Assembly: GCF_023612095.1 (NCBI RefSeq)
Contig: NZ_CP086235.1
Coordinates: 3,607,501-3,671,500 of the forward strand
DNA: 64,000 nucleotides
Direction of reading: 5' to 3'
DNA from: Cytobacillus firmus
GTDB lineage: Bacteria > Bacillota > Bacilli > Bacillales > Cytobacillaceae
The first letter of the stretch is position 1. The number at the start of each line of letters is the position of its first letter. The notes beneath the pieces are model-generated. The model was not told the DNA's origin. It searched no databases and worked only from the letters and a program-made list of their open reading frames with translations. Below, piece by piece: positions 27,237 through 36,157 of this stretch. Position numbers and translations under genes: made by a program.

Positions 27237-27902
27237 ATGAGCTCTATTAGTTTATTAAAAAAATCAGCAGGCATTGTACTGGAGAAAAAGAACCTGACAA
27301 ATGTCACTGCCAGAGTCGGTCTGGTGCTGGACATTTCCGGCTCCATGCGCAAGTTATATAAAAACGGGACCGTCCAGAGGGTTGTGGAGAGAATCTTAGC
27401 TGTTGCCAGCCAATTTGATGATGATGGAGCATTGGATGTCTGGGTCTATGATAATGAATTTTCCAGGCTGAAGCCGGTAACCGAACATGACTTTGAAGGA
27501 TATGTGGATCAGTATATTTTAAATAATGATCTGATACACAAATTCGGAAGAAATGATGAACCACCGGTAATGGAGGATGTCATTCAGAAATATACCTCTG
27601 AAGATCCGAGCAAAGATCCTGCCTTCATTGTTTTCATTAATGATGGCGGCTGCAAAAGAACCATCAAAAAACCTGTTGTTTCATCATCCGATAAACCCTT
27701 GTTCTGGCAGTTTGTCGGGATAGGCGATTCAAACTTTGAGGTATTGGAAAAGCTGGATGAAATGGATGGCCGCTATATTGATAACGCAAATTTTTTCCAC
27801 ATTAAAGATGTAGAGGCCATTTCTGATAGCGAACTATATGACCTCCTGCTGAACGAATTCCCGGACTGGCTAAAAGAAGCAAGAGAAAAAAATGTCATTT
27901 GA
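27237..27902 (+). CDS. von Willebrand A domain protein, TerF/TerY-like
   Basis: 221 residues. The metal-ion adhesion motif DISGSM (32-37) plus downstream Thr and Asp positions (NDGGC) define an intact vWA domain. The opening ISLLKKSAGIVLEKKNLTNV segment and the overall layout resemble the vWA part of tellurium-resistance/stress proteins (TerF group). No TerD-type or other ter genes are nearby, so its partner is unknown. It is cytoplasmic, with a terminator right after. Confidence 0.8.
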   Translation: MSSISLLKKSAGIVLEKKNLTNVTARVGLVLDISGSMRKLYKNGTVQRVVERILAVASQFDDDGALDVWVYDNEFSRLKPVTEHDFEGYVDQYILNNDLIHKFGRNDEPPVMEDVIQKYTSEDPSKDPAFIVFINDGGCKRTIKKPVVSSSDKPLFWQFVGIGDSNFEVLEKLDEMDGRYIDNANFFHIKDVEAISDSELYDLLLNEFPDWLKEAREKNVI

Positions 27903-27911
27903 GCGATAGCG

Positions 27912-27947
27912 AAAAGGCGGATTTGATCGTAATCAAGTCCGCCTTTT
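27912..27947. terminator. terminator between the vWA gene and the ABC exporter operon
   Basis: A long stem: AAAAGGCGGA with TCCGCCTTTT, continued by TTGAT/ATCAA inside. The genes converge; A and T tails are on both sides. Confidence 0.88.
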
Positions 27948-27968
27948 GTGTTGGGATAGCCATTGACT

Positions 27969-29798
27969 TCAAGCATTTGCCCCTGCTGCCGCCCTGCCAT
28001 GCAGCCGGTAATAAAAGCCCTCCTGTTCAAGCAGTGATTCATGTGTTCCTTCCTCAATAATCCTGCCCTCTTCCAGAACAAAAATTTTATCCGCATTTTG
28101 AATGGTGTTCAAACGGTGGGCAATAACAAAGCTGGTCCTTCCTTTCATCAGCTCCTGAAGGGCATCCTGAATTTTCAGCTCTGTCACGGTATCAATGCTG
28201 CTTGTTGCTTCATCCAGAATTAAGATGTCCGGGTTGGCCAGAAATGCACGTGCAATGGAAAGAAGCTGCTTTTGCCCCTGGCTGATGCCATTTCCGTCCT
28301 GACTCAGCACTGTATCATACTGCTGAGGAAGTTTCATGATAAATGAATGGGCATTGGCAAGCTTAGCAGCCTCCACCACTTCTTCATCTGAAGCTTCCAG
28401 CCTGCCGTAGCGGATATTTTCTCTCACAGTGCCGCGGAATAGGAATGAATCCTGCAGGACAAATCCCATATGCTTTCTAAGGCTTTCTTTTTTCACATTG
28501 GCGATATCCTCGCCGTCAATTAAAATACGGCCTGAGTCCCGTTCATAAAAGCGGGAGAGCAAATTGATCATAGTAGTCTTTCCAGCACCTGTCGGACCAA
28601 CGAAAGCAGCGGTCTGGCCTGCTTTGACATGGAGGTTTACGTTTCTTACCGTATTTCCGTCTTCTTCATACGAAAAAGAAACATCCCGGAATTCAACCTC
28701 ACCTTTCACTTCGGCAAACTCTTTCAGCTGCTCTTCATTTTGGAATTCTTCATCCTCATCCAAGATGTCAAAGACCCGCTCTGCTCCTGCAAGTGCAGAT
28801 AGAAGGGTGTTAAATTGGTTTGCCAGGTCATTAAGCGGACGTGTAAATTGCCGGGAATACTCCGTGAACACGACAATCACACCAATTGAGATCATCCCAT
28901 TCAGGGCAAAAATGCCCCCTACCCCGGCGATAATGGCAAAGCTCAAGTTGTTCAGAACATTCATCAGCTTCGGGATAAACCCGGAATAAGTTTGAGCCCA
29001 AAACCCTGCCAGCTTAAGTTTTTTCCCTTTTTCCCGGAACTCGGCCATCACTTTCTGTTCCTGAGAAAAGGTCTTGATGATCCTCTGTCCTGATATGGTT
29101 TCTTCAATAAAGCCGTTCAGTTCTCCAAGATTCTTCTGCTGCTCTTTAAACAGCCTTCCTGTCCGTGCTGTAATCCATTTCATTCCAAAGAACATCAGCG
29201 GCACAATGATCAGGGTAATGAGCGTCAGCAAAGGGCTTAGCCAAAGCATGACGGAGACAGTGCCAATCAAGGTCAGCAGGCTGGAAAAGACCTGGATTAC
29301 TGAACTGTTCAGAGTCGAGCTGACATTTTCAATATCGTTTGTGACCCTGCTCATCAGTTCGCCCTGCTGCCGCTTGTCAAAGAACGGAATAGGCAGCCTG
29401 TGCAAGTGGCCGAAAAGCTTCGTTCTCATCGTAAAAACCGTTTCTTGTGCAATGCCGATCATCCAATAGTTCTGAAACCAAAGGGCAAGCGAGTTCATCA
29501 CATAAATGACTCCTAGCCAGATAAGTAAAGCGATAAATCCATCGCTGTTCTTTGTGACAATGTAATCGTCAATAGCCATTCCGACTAAATAGGGGCCAAG
29601 CAGACCCATCGCCGAGCTGATGACCACCATGAATAAAACGAGATATAGCAATCCCTTATTATAGGCTAAATAGGACCAGATTCTCCTTAGTGTGGCCCCC
29701 ATGTTTTCAGACTTGGGCTTTTTCCCTTTTGAAAATTCGCCATTCAGCTCAAGAGGAATCTTTTTATGCTGGAAAGGTTCTTTAATTTGCTTAAGCAT
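27969..29798 (-). CDS. heterodimeric ABC exporter subunit, catalytic-Walker-B half (YfiC/BmrD type)
   Basis: 609 residues: a long N-terminal cytoplasmic segment (~45 residues), six helices, then an ATPase with Walker A GPTGAGKTT and Walker B ILILDEATSSID, where the catalytic Glu is present. The signature is ISQGQKQ rather than LSGGQ. This is complementary to its partner, which has a canonical signature but Asp in place of the Glu, the hallmark of asymmetric exporters. The start ATG 29798 overlaps the partner stop codon (ATGCTTAA), so the two are translationally coupled. The substrate is unknown, likely a drug. Confidence 0.9.
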   Translation of the reverse strand: MLKQIKEPFQHKKIPLELNGEFSKGKKPKSENMGATLRRIWSYLAYNKGLLYLVLFMVVISSAMGLLGPYLVGMAIDDYIVTKNSDGFIALLIWLGVIYVMNSLALWFQNYWMIGIAQETVFTMRTKLFGHLHRLPIPFFDKRQQGELMSRVTNDIENVSSTLNSSVIQVFSSLLTLIGTVSVMLWLSPLLTLITLIIVPLMFFGMKWITARTGRLFKEQQKNLGELNGFIEETISGQRIIKTFSQEQKVMAEFREKGKKLKLAGFWAQTYSGFIPKLMNVLNNLSFAIIAGVGGIFALNGMISIGVIVVFTEYSRQFTRPLNDLANQFNTLLSALAGAERVFDILDEDEEFQNEEQLKEFAEVKGEVEFRDVSFSYEEDGNTVRNVNLHVKAGQTAAFVGPTGAGKTTMINLLSRFYERDSGRILIDGEDIANVKKESLRKHMGFVLQDSFLFRGTVRENIRYGRLEASDEEVVEAAKLANAHSFIMKLPQQYDTVLSQDGNGISQGQKQLLSIARAFLANPDILILDEATSSIDTVTELKIQDALQELMKGRTSFVIAHRLNTIQNADKIFVLEEGRIIEEGTHESLLEQEGFYYRLHGRAAAGANA

Positions 29799-31527
29799 AG
29801 TCTCTGTTCTCCTCTCCAGACTGGGATTGAAAAATCCGTTTATACAATCCGGATGTTTTAAGAAGAGTCTCATGGTCTCCCTCAGCAAGAAGCACTCCAT
29901 CCTCAAGCAGCAGGATTCTGTCTGCTTCCATGGCTGTACTGATTTTCTGCGTAATGATCATGGTTGTACAAGTATATTGTTTCAATGAACTCAGGAGTTT
30001 TGCTTCTGTTTTCATATCCAGTGCACTTGTGCTGTCATCAAGAAGAAGGATTTTTGGCTTACGTACAAGCGCCCGGGCAATGGAAAGGCGCTGTTTTTGC
30101 CCGCCGGATAAGTTAACACCCTTTTGCCCCACTCTTGTTTCATACCCCTGTGGAAGCTTCATGATAGTTTCATGTATCTGCGCATTGACAGCTGCTTCAG
30201 TAATTTCCTCCATCGCTGCATGTTCTTTTCCCCATGATATGTTTTCTTTCACACTGCCTGTAAAGAGCAGGGCTTCCTGAGGAACAAAGCCGATTTTCCT
30301 GCGGAGGTTCTCCATTTTCAATTCCCTGACATCCCGCCCATCAATTTCAACCTTCCCGCCAGTCACATCATAAAGGCGGGGGATAAGCTGGAATAAAGAG
30401 GTCTTCCCGGAGCCTGTTGCACCCATTATTGCCACTGTTTCCCCGGGTTGGATGATAAAGCTGATGCCATCGAGTACCTTCTCTGAAGTGCCGGGATATT
30501 CAAAAGATACATCTTTAAAGTGAATTTCCCCCCGGCTCACTGTTAAGTCCTTCCTATCATGAGATCCTTGACGGTCAGTCAAATCCACTTCAGTATCCAG
30601 TACCTCTGTTACCCGGTTTGCAGAGGCCCTTGCCCTGGAAAATGCCATGATAATCCAGGAAAAAATGGAGAATGCGGCCGTTATTCTGGTTGCATAGTTC
30701 ACAATCGCAACCACCTCGCCTACCTTTACATCCCCTGCATTTACCTGTATGCTGCCAAACCAAAGGACTCCAAGAATACTAAGATTCATAATGAAAAGCA
30801 GAACAGGCATGGTCACTTCCATCAAACGTAATGCTTTAACGGTTCCATCTCTGAGATCCTCATTTGTGCGAGTGAAGCGTTTCACTTCATGATTTCTGCG
30901 GACAAATGCTTTAATGAGCCGGATCCCAGTCAGGTTCTCCTGCATGACGCTATTCACAGAATCAAGCTTTTCCTGGACTGCCTTAAAAAGCGCGCCGCCT
31001 TTTCCCATGACCCAAAACAGAAATAGAAAAAGGAATGGGGCCACAGCTGATAAGATAAGAGCAAGCTTCACATCTACCACAAAAGCCATAATCAGTCCGC
31101 CGATGATTAAAAGAGGTGCTCTCATCATGATTCGAAGACTCATAAAAACAGTATTCTGAAGCTGCGTAATATCATTCGTCATACGGGTAATTAATGAAGA
31201 GGTCGGAAAAAGATTAAAGTTGGCAAAGGAGAAGGATTGAACCTTGTCATATAAGCTTTTCCTTACATCAAAACCGAAGCTCTGGCTGACATGTGCAGCA
31301 TAAAAGGAATTAATGACTCCAGCCGCAAAAGCCACAAAAGAAGCAGCCAGCATGATCCCTCCCCACTTCAGGATCTCCTGGAGATCATTCTGCAGGATGC
31401 CTTCATCTATAATTTTCGCCATTAATAATGGCTGAATAAGCTCAACAGCAAGCTCAGTCAGCATTAATGACAGAGCTATAGCCACCGCTATCCGGTAAGG
31501 CTTAAGAAATGCCAATACTTTCGCCAT
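29791..31527 (-). CDS. heterodimeric ABC exporter subunit with degenerate Walker B (YfiB/BmrC type)
   Basis: 578 residues: six helices then an ATPase with Walker A GATGSGKTS, canonical signature [13 protein letters not shown], and Walker B KILLLDDSTSALD, where the usual catalytic Glu is Asp. The H-loop is also altered: ITQKIST stands where AHRLST is normal. This half therefore forms the degenerate ATP site together with the ISQGQ signature of the partner. First gene of the two-gene operon; GGGGGA lies 7 bases before the ATG. Confidence 0.9.
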   Translation of the reverse strand: MAKVLAFLKPYRIAVAIALSLMLTELAVELIQPLLMAKIIDEGILQNDLQEILKWGGIMLAASFVAFAAGVINSFYAAHVSQSFGFDVRKSLYDKVQSFSFANFNLFPTSSLITRMTNDITQLQNTVFMSLRIMMRAPLLIIGGLIMAFVVDVKLALILSAVAPFLFLFLFWVMGKGGALFKAVQEKLDSVNSVMQENLTGIRLIKAFVRRNHEVKRFTRTNEDLRDGTVKALRLMEVTMPVLLFIMNLSILGVLWFGSIQVNAGDVKVGEVVAIVNYATRITAAFSIFSWIIMAFSRARASANRVTEVLDTEVDLTDRQGSHDRKDLTVSRGEIHFKDVSFEYPGTSEKVLDGISFIIQPGETVAIMGATGSGKTSLFQLIPRLYDVTGGKVEIDGRDVRELKMENLRRKIGFVPQEALLFTGSVKENISWGKEHAAMEEITEAAVNAQIHETIMKLPQGYETRVGQKGVNLSGGQKQRLSIARALVRKPKILLLDDSTSALDMKTEAKLLSSLKQYTCTTMIITQKISTAMEADRILLLEDGVLLAEGDHETLLKTSGLYKRIFQSQSGEENRDYA

Positions 31528-31666
31528 TTATAGTCCCCCAAGCTGTAATTGCAGTTAATATATGTATAATAATACTCTTAAAATCCTTCGACAAACTAAA
31601 TAATCCTATCTTTATCATAATCCTTTTTACGAAATTTTTAAATAATTCCATTAAAAAAATTTAAAA

Positions 31667-31688
31667 ACGCCTGGATCAGACCAGACGT
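31667..31688 (-). terminator. terminator of the glycerophosphodiesterase gene
   Basis: On the minus strand ACGTCTGG-TCTGAT-CCAGGCGT (one G-T pair) is followed by TTTTTAAATTTTTTT, adjacent to the stop codon. Confidence 0.85.
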
Positions 31689-32669
31689 CTATTCTTTCTT
31701 ATATACTGGGGCAATCAGCTCAATCCTGTTTGTCCAGATGCCTCCTGAATAGCTCTCAGGGAGCCGTTTCAGGTCTTCCGGTCTGTCAAAGCCTTCCGAC
31801 CAGCTTCCATCCCCGGCAACCACTATGACTCTTGTACCTGCTTCATCCATTCGGTTCAAGAACTTATTTGGCCAGCCCCACATCAGCTTTGTATACGATT
31901 CAGGAATATGAATCTGTGAGTTTTTGCAGGCATTTGGCACATAACCTGTCCATCCAGCACCTATATATGGCAGGAGGCAATCTTTCAATGTAGCCTTGGA
32001 CATAACCCGCATTCCAGGCATTTCTTCCTTCAGTGCGGCAATTGGATTGTCTCCTCCATATACAGTTATTTTCTCCAATCTGTCTGCTGGAAACATCGAC
32101 AGGTATTCAGCAAGCTTTACTCCTTCCTGTGAGTCATTGCTTTTAATATGGATTAAGAGATCTCCTTCCGGGAACTCTTCCATGACTTCATCCAGGCTCG
32201 GCATCATTCCGATTCCCTTACCGCGAAACGGCTGGGTTTTACCGTGATCGGCTGTATAGCCGTATCCAATGTCCAGCTTTTTTAATTCCTCCATTGTATA
32301 CTCTCTCGTATTACCCTTTGCATTTGTCCGGCAATCCAGCGTCCAATCATGGAACACCGCAAATTGTCCATCCTTTGTAAGCTGTATATCCAGTTCAACT
32401 ACATCTGCACCTGCCTCAAAAGCTGCTTTCATGGAAGGAATCGTATTTTCAAGAAAGTTATGCTCAGGCTCGTAAATTCTCTCAGCTGTACATGTCTCCC
32501 CTGTAATCCCTTCCATATGAAAGGTCTGTGCCATTCCTCTATGAGCGAGCAGCAGCGGCTTATCGTTTCTTTCTTTTGTAAGCAGGGAGCTGTTGTTTAA
32601 AAATAGAAATACGCCGAGAATTAATAAAGTTATCATTATCCGTTTTAAGATTTTCTTTTTCTTATTCAT
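31689..32669 (-). CDS. glycerophosphodiester phosphodiesterase family protein
   Basis: 326 residues. An N-terminal helix (about 9-26, MITLLILGVFLFL) anchors or exports the protein. The TIM-barrel GDPD motifs are LLAHRGM (His ligand/acid-base), EPEHNFLENT, the VELDIQLTKDG metal site and VFHDWTLDCRTNA. It should hydrolyse glycerophosphodiesters to sn-glycerol-3-phosphate and an alcohol outside the cell, though some members act on teichoic acids. The C-terminus has an unusual surface loop near GWGWPN-like sequence. GGAGGA lies 5 bases before the ATG. Confidence 0.87.
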   Translation of the reverse strand: MNKKKKILKRIMITLLILGVFLFLNNSSLLTKERNDKPLLLAHRGMAQTFHMEGITGETCTAERIYEPEHNFLENTIPSMKAAFEAGADVVELDIQLTKDGQFAVFHDWTLDCRTNAKGNTREYTMEELKKLDIGYGYTADHGKTQPFRGKGIGMMPSLDEVMEEFPEGDLLIHIKSNDSQEGVKLAEYLSMFPADRLEKITVYGGDNPIAALKEEMPGMRVMSKATLKDCLLPYIGAGWTGYVPNACKNSQIHIPESYTKLMWGWPNKFLNRMDEAGTRVIVVAGDGSWSEGFDRPEDLKRLPESYSGGIWTNRIELIAPVYKKE

Positions 32670-32730
32670 ATGTCCTCCGGTTTTTGCACTCTAGCAACCG
32701 ATTTAATCATAATGGAACCGATAAAAATAT

Positions 32731-32760
32731 AAAAGGCCAAATCAAAAGATTCAGCCTTTT
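32731..32760 (-). terminator. terminator of the liv operon
   Basis: Minus strand: AAAAGGC and GCCTTTT arms with GAATC/GATT pairing inside, followed by ATATTTTTAT, 5 bases after the livF stop. Confidence 0.8.
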
Positions 32761-32764
32761 ATAT

Positions 32765-33475
32765 TTAACTTGATTTGCGCCCCAGGTAGGCTTCCATGAT
32801 ACGCGGATCATTCAGAAGCTTCTCTGAGCTTCCCTCAGCAACCATTTTGCCTGTTTCCAGTACATACCCATAATGTGATATTTTCAGTGCCTGCCTTGCA
32901 TTCTGTTCTACCAATAGAACAGTCGTGCCCGCTTCATTAATTTCTTTAATAATTTTAAAGATGTCAGCCACAATCAGAGGGGCCAGTCCCATTGACGGTT
33001 CATCCAGAAGAAGCAGCTTTGGTTTGCTGAGGATGGCCCTCGCAATGGCCAGCATCTGCTGCTGTCCGCCGGATAATGTTCCGCCAAGCTGTTTCTGCCT
33101 TTCTTCAAGGATGGGGAAACGCTCCATAACGCTCTTAATATCCCGGTCAATTTCATTATCCTTCCGGTGGTATGCCCCCATTTCCAGGTTTTCAAGCACA
33201 GTCATTCCGGAAAGAATCTGGCGGCCTTCCGGAACAAGGGCAATCCCTTTGCGCAGCAGCTGGTCCGGCCGGAGTCCCGTTACATCCTGCCCCTGAAATT
33301 GAATGCTGCCTGCCTGTGGTTTAAGCATCCCGGAAATGGACTTCATGGTCGTTGTCTTTCCTGCACCATTTGCGCCAAGGATCGTAACAATACTGCCTTC
33401 TTCCACTTCGAGGCTGATGTTTTTAAGAACCTGGATTTTCCCGTAAAAAGCGTTAATCCCATTTACCTTAAGCAT
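32765..33475 (-). CDS. livF: branched-chain amino acid ABC transporter ATP-binding protein LivF
   Basis: 236 residues. Walker A GANGAGKTT, signature LSGGQQQMLAIARAI, Walker B LLLLDEPSMGLAP and H-loop VEQNARQAL are all as in LivF, including the characteristic EGRQILSGMTVLENLEMGAY segment. The start ATG 33475 overlaps the livG stop (ATGCTTAA), with GAGGAGGAGG 6 bases upstream; the open frame to 33556 is the out-of-frame end of livG. Last gene of the operon. Confidence 0.95.
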   Translation of the reverse strand: MLKVNGINAFYGKIQVLKNISLEVEEGSIVTILGANGAGKTTTMKSISGMLKPQAGSIQFQGQDVTGLRPDQLLRKGIALVPEGRQILSGMTVLENLEMGAYHRKDNEIDRDIKSVMERFPILEERQKQLGGTLSGGQQQMLAIARAILSKPKLLLLDEPSMGLAPLIVADIFKIIKEINEAGTTVLLVEQNARQALKISHYGYVLETGKMVAEGSSEKLLNDPRIMEAYLGRKSS

Positions 33476-34241
33476 ACATATCCTCCTCCTCACTGCCGAG
33501 ATAGGCTTCGATGACATCAGGATTATTCTGGATTTCAGCAGGTGTGCCTTCAGCAATCTTTTTGCCGAAATTCAAGACGGCAATGCGGTCGCATAATTTC
33601 ATGACAAGCGGCATATCATGCTCAATCAGGAGGACCGTGACGCCCTGTTCCTGAATTTTTTTGATGAGCTGAAATAACTCGCTTGTTTCTGTTTCATTCA
33701 TTCCGGCTGCCGGTTCATCAAGCAGCAGCAATTTAGGAGAGCTGGCCAGCGCCCGGGCAATCTCGAGCCTTCTTTGCTGGCCGTATGCGAGGCTGTCTGA
33801 CACCGTTTCCGCGAACCCGCCGAGCCCCACAAACTCTAATAGCTCATTCGCTTTGCTGCGGATTCTTTCTTCTTCCTGCCGCTGTGATTTTGTCCTGAAT
33901 ACACTGCTGAAAACCCCTGATTTGCTTCGGCAGTGCTCCCCAACCATCACGTTTTCTTCTGCTGTCATCTGCGGAAACAGGCGAATATTCTGGAATGTCC
34001 TGCAAATGCCCTTTTTCGTGATCAGGTGCGGCTTTAGGCCATTGATATTGTCTTCATTAAAGATAATCTCGCCTGAGGTAGGAGTAAACATTGATGTTAT
34101 CAGATTGAACATCGTGGTCTTCCCGGCTCCGTTCGGACCAATCAGCCCAAAGATCTCACCCTGATTTATAGAGAACGAGACATCAGACAGGGCACTCAGC
34201 CCGCCAAAGTTTTTACATGCTTTTTTGACTTGAAGTACCAT
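33468..34241 (-). CDS. livG: branched-chain amino acid ABC transporter ATP-binding protein LivG
   Basis: 257 residues. Walker A GPNGAGKTT, signature LAYGQQRRLEIARAL (the LivG variant of LSGGQ), Walker B LLLLDEPAAGMN and H-loop IEHDMPLVM. The CRTFQNIRLFPQMTAEENVMVG segment is typical. Translation starts inside the end of livM (overlap 34213-34241), with GAGGAGG upstream, and its own end overlaps livF. Confidence 0.95.
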   Translation of the reverse strand: MVLQVKKACKNFGGLSALSDVSFSINQGEIFGLIGPNGAGKTTMFNLITSMFTPTSGEIIFNEDNINGLKPHLITKKGICRTFQNIRLFPQMTAEENVMVGEHCRSKSGVFSSVFRTKSQRQEEERIRSKANELLEFVGLGGFAETVSDSLAYGQQRRLEIARALASSPKLLLLDEPAAGMNETETSELFQLIKKIQEQGVTVLLIEHDMPLVMKLCDRIAVLNFGKKIAEGTPAEIQNNPDVIEAYLGSEEEDMYA

Positions 34242-35190
34242 GCTTTTGCCTCCTCTTTGATGTTTTAAGCTTGACCCAGTTTAAAATATTTACATCAATT
34301 AATCCCTGCGGCCTGACTGCCATCATAATAATAATGATCAGACCGTAAATCATGTAGCGGTATTCGCTGATAAATCGGAGCACTTCCGGCATTACAGTTA
34401 AAAAGAGCGCCCCAAACACCGGTCCCCAGATGACTTCGCTTCCTCCGAAAACGGCGAAAATCAGAATCTCAACGGCACGGTGATAGGCAAAATCGGCAGG
34501 ACTTATGTACGCAAGAACATGGGCAAACAGTGCACCTGCAAAACCGGCTACCAGGGCCCCCTGTGCAAATGCCAGGACCTTATAATACGTGATATTGATG
34601 CCCATTGATTCTGCAGCTTTTTCATCCAGCTTAATAGCTGCGAAAGCCCGTCCTACTCTTGAGCGGTTCTGCCTTCTGAAAAATGCGATTATGCTGACTG
34701 TCACCCCTAATAAAATGAGGAAGATAGCCAGAAATACAAACTGGTTATTTTGAAGTCCAAGTACTTTCGGATCAAAGCCTAAGTCTTTTACTGTATTCAG
34801 CAGCTCACGGCCCATATGCGGTATGCCTGATAATCCGACAGCTCCCTTTGTCATAGACTCCCAGTTTACAAAAATAACGCGGATCACCTCTCCAAACCCA
34901 AGGGTAACAATGGCGAGATAAACACCCTGAAGTCTTAATGTCGGTATCCCGATCAGGATTCCAAAAACACCTGCCAATAAAGTGCCTGCCAGTATGCCCA
35001 CAATAATCGGAAGGTCAAAATTCAGCGTCAATAGTGCAGAGGTATAGGCACCAATCCCCATAAATCCGGCATTGGCGAGCGAAAGCTGTCCAGTTGATAG
35101 AGTGATATAAATACTAACCCCTAATATAATGTTGATTAATATAAAAGAAGCTACCTGTAAATAATATGGATTTATTAATTCTGCAAGCAT
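34213..35190 (-). CDS. livM: branched-chain amino acid ABC transporter permease LivM
   Basis: 325 residues, about eight to ten hydrophobic helices beginning INPYYLQVASFILINIILGV. The family loop LGFGEVIRVIFVNWESMTKG and the GRAFAAIKLDEKAAESMGIN segment that faces the ATPases are conserved. A basic cytoplasmic tail (KLKTSKRRQKHG) ends the protein and overlaps livG. AAGGTGA lies 5 bases before the ATG; 12 bases separate it from livH. Confidence 0.94.
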   Translation of the reverse strand: MLAELINPYYLQVASFILINIILGVSIYITLSTGQLSLANAGFMGIGAYTSALLTLNFDLPIIVGILAGTLLAGVFGILIGIPTLRLQGVYLAIVTLGFGEVIRVIFVNWESMTKGAVGLSGIPHMGRELLNTVKDLGFDPKVLGLQNNQFVFLAIFLILLGVTVSIIAFFRRQNRSRVGRAFAAIKLDEKAAESMGINITYYKVLAFAQGALVAGFAGALFAHVLAYISPADFAYHRAVEILIFAVFGGSEVIWGPVFGALFLTVMPEVLRFISEYRYMIYGLIIIIMMAVRPQGLIDVNILNWVKLKTSKRRQKHGTSSQKSM

Positions 35191-35202
35191 GAATTCACCT
35201 TC

Positions 35203-36078
35203 TTACGCTGAAATTTTTTGGCCAAACAATCCCTGCGGCCTGATGAGAAGTATGATGATGATGGCCGCAAAAGCGATGGCATCCTTGTATCCTGAATCGC
35301 CGTAGACAACGACAAAGGTTTCAGCCAGACCAAGGATAAGCCCCCCGGCCATCGCTCCCTTGACATTCCCCATGCCGCCAAGAATGATGATGGCAAGTCC
35401 TTTAAGCCCGATGGACAAGCCCATCTGCGGCGTTACAGAGTTAAAGGCCATTCCGACAAGGATACCGGCGATCCCGCCCATTGCCGATGCGATAATAACC
35501 GTCATTGTAATGGTTCTTTTGACATCAACACCAAGAAGGCTTGCCGTTTCCAGATTTTCAGCAGTTGCTCTTAAGGCTTTTCCTGCCTTTGTTTTGCCCA
35601 GCCAAAAAGAAAGGGCGTACATGAGAAGAACAGAAATGACAAAGATGACAATCTGCACAAGATATACGGTTATGGAACCGATCTGGAAGCTTATTTCCGC
35701 AAAAGAAGCACGGAAAGGATGGTTGCCCGGTCCAAAAATATGGTGGGACAGGTTTTCCAGCAGTATCGATACACCAATGGTGCTGATCAATGGCGCCAGA
35801 TGGGATACACCCTGTTTATTCCGGAGCGGTCTCAGGGCAAATCGTTCAAGCAGATATCCCATTGCAGCCGTTACCGCAATCGCTGCCAGAAAAGCCAGCC
35901 AAAGCGGCCCTTTAAAAGTGGAAGTGACCACAACGCCAATGAAGGCTCCGAACATAAAAATTTCTCCGTGTGCCATATTGATAATCCCAAGCACCCCGAA
36001 AACCAATGTAAACCCAAGTGCAACGATGGCATAAATGCTGCCAAGGGTAATTCCGTTTATTAATTGTTCGATTAACAC
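35203..36078 (-). CDS. livH: branched-chain amino acid ABC transporter permease LivH
   Basis: 291 residues, LivH-type inner-membrane permease with the N-terminal NGITLGSIYAIVALGFTLVF and GIINMAHGEIFMFGAF segments. The cytoplasmic GKALRATAENLETASLLGVD loop contacts the ATPases. The start is GTG 36078 after AGGTGA. A stable hairpin separates it from the receptor gene upstream. Confidence 0.94.
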   Translation of the reverse strand: MLIEQLINGITLGSIYAIVALGFTLVFGVLGIINMAHGEIFMFGAFIGVVVTSTFKGPLWLAFLAAIAVTAAMGYLLERFALRPLRNKQGVSHLAPLISTIGVSILLENLSHHIFGPGNHPFRASFAEISFQIGSITVYLVQIVIFVISVLLMYALSFWLGKTKAGKALRATAENLETASLLGVDVKRTITMTVIIASAMGGIAGILVGMAFNSVTPQMGLSIGLKGLAIIILGGMGNVKGAMAGGLILGLAETFVVVYGDSGYKDAIAFAAIIIILLIRPQGLFGQKISA

Positions 36079-36113
36079 GGCTTCACCTGCTTACTCGTAA
36101 TTTTCTTAAAAGT

Positions 36114-36142
36114 AAGCTCTGGCACTGAAGGCGCCAGAGCTT
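36114..36142 (-). terminator. intercistronic hairpin between livJ and livH
   Basis: A perfect 10-bp stem AAGCTCTGGC with GCCAGAGCTT, loop GCCTTCAGT on the minus strand, then ACTTTTAAG. It probably causes partial termination or 3' protection so that the receptor is made in excess of the membrane complex. Confidence 0.6.
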
Positions 36143-36157
36143 CACTTTCGCAGCTTT

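Noticed and set aside
27237-27902. vWA protein as part of a tellurium-resistance (ter) system
   Set aside because: No TerD, TerC or other ter gene is present; only the vWA fold is supported.
35360-36034. 224-codon plus-strand frame antisense to livH
   Set aside because: Low-complexity shadow of a hydrophobic gene with no ribosome site; the minus-strand LivH is certain.
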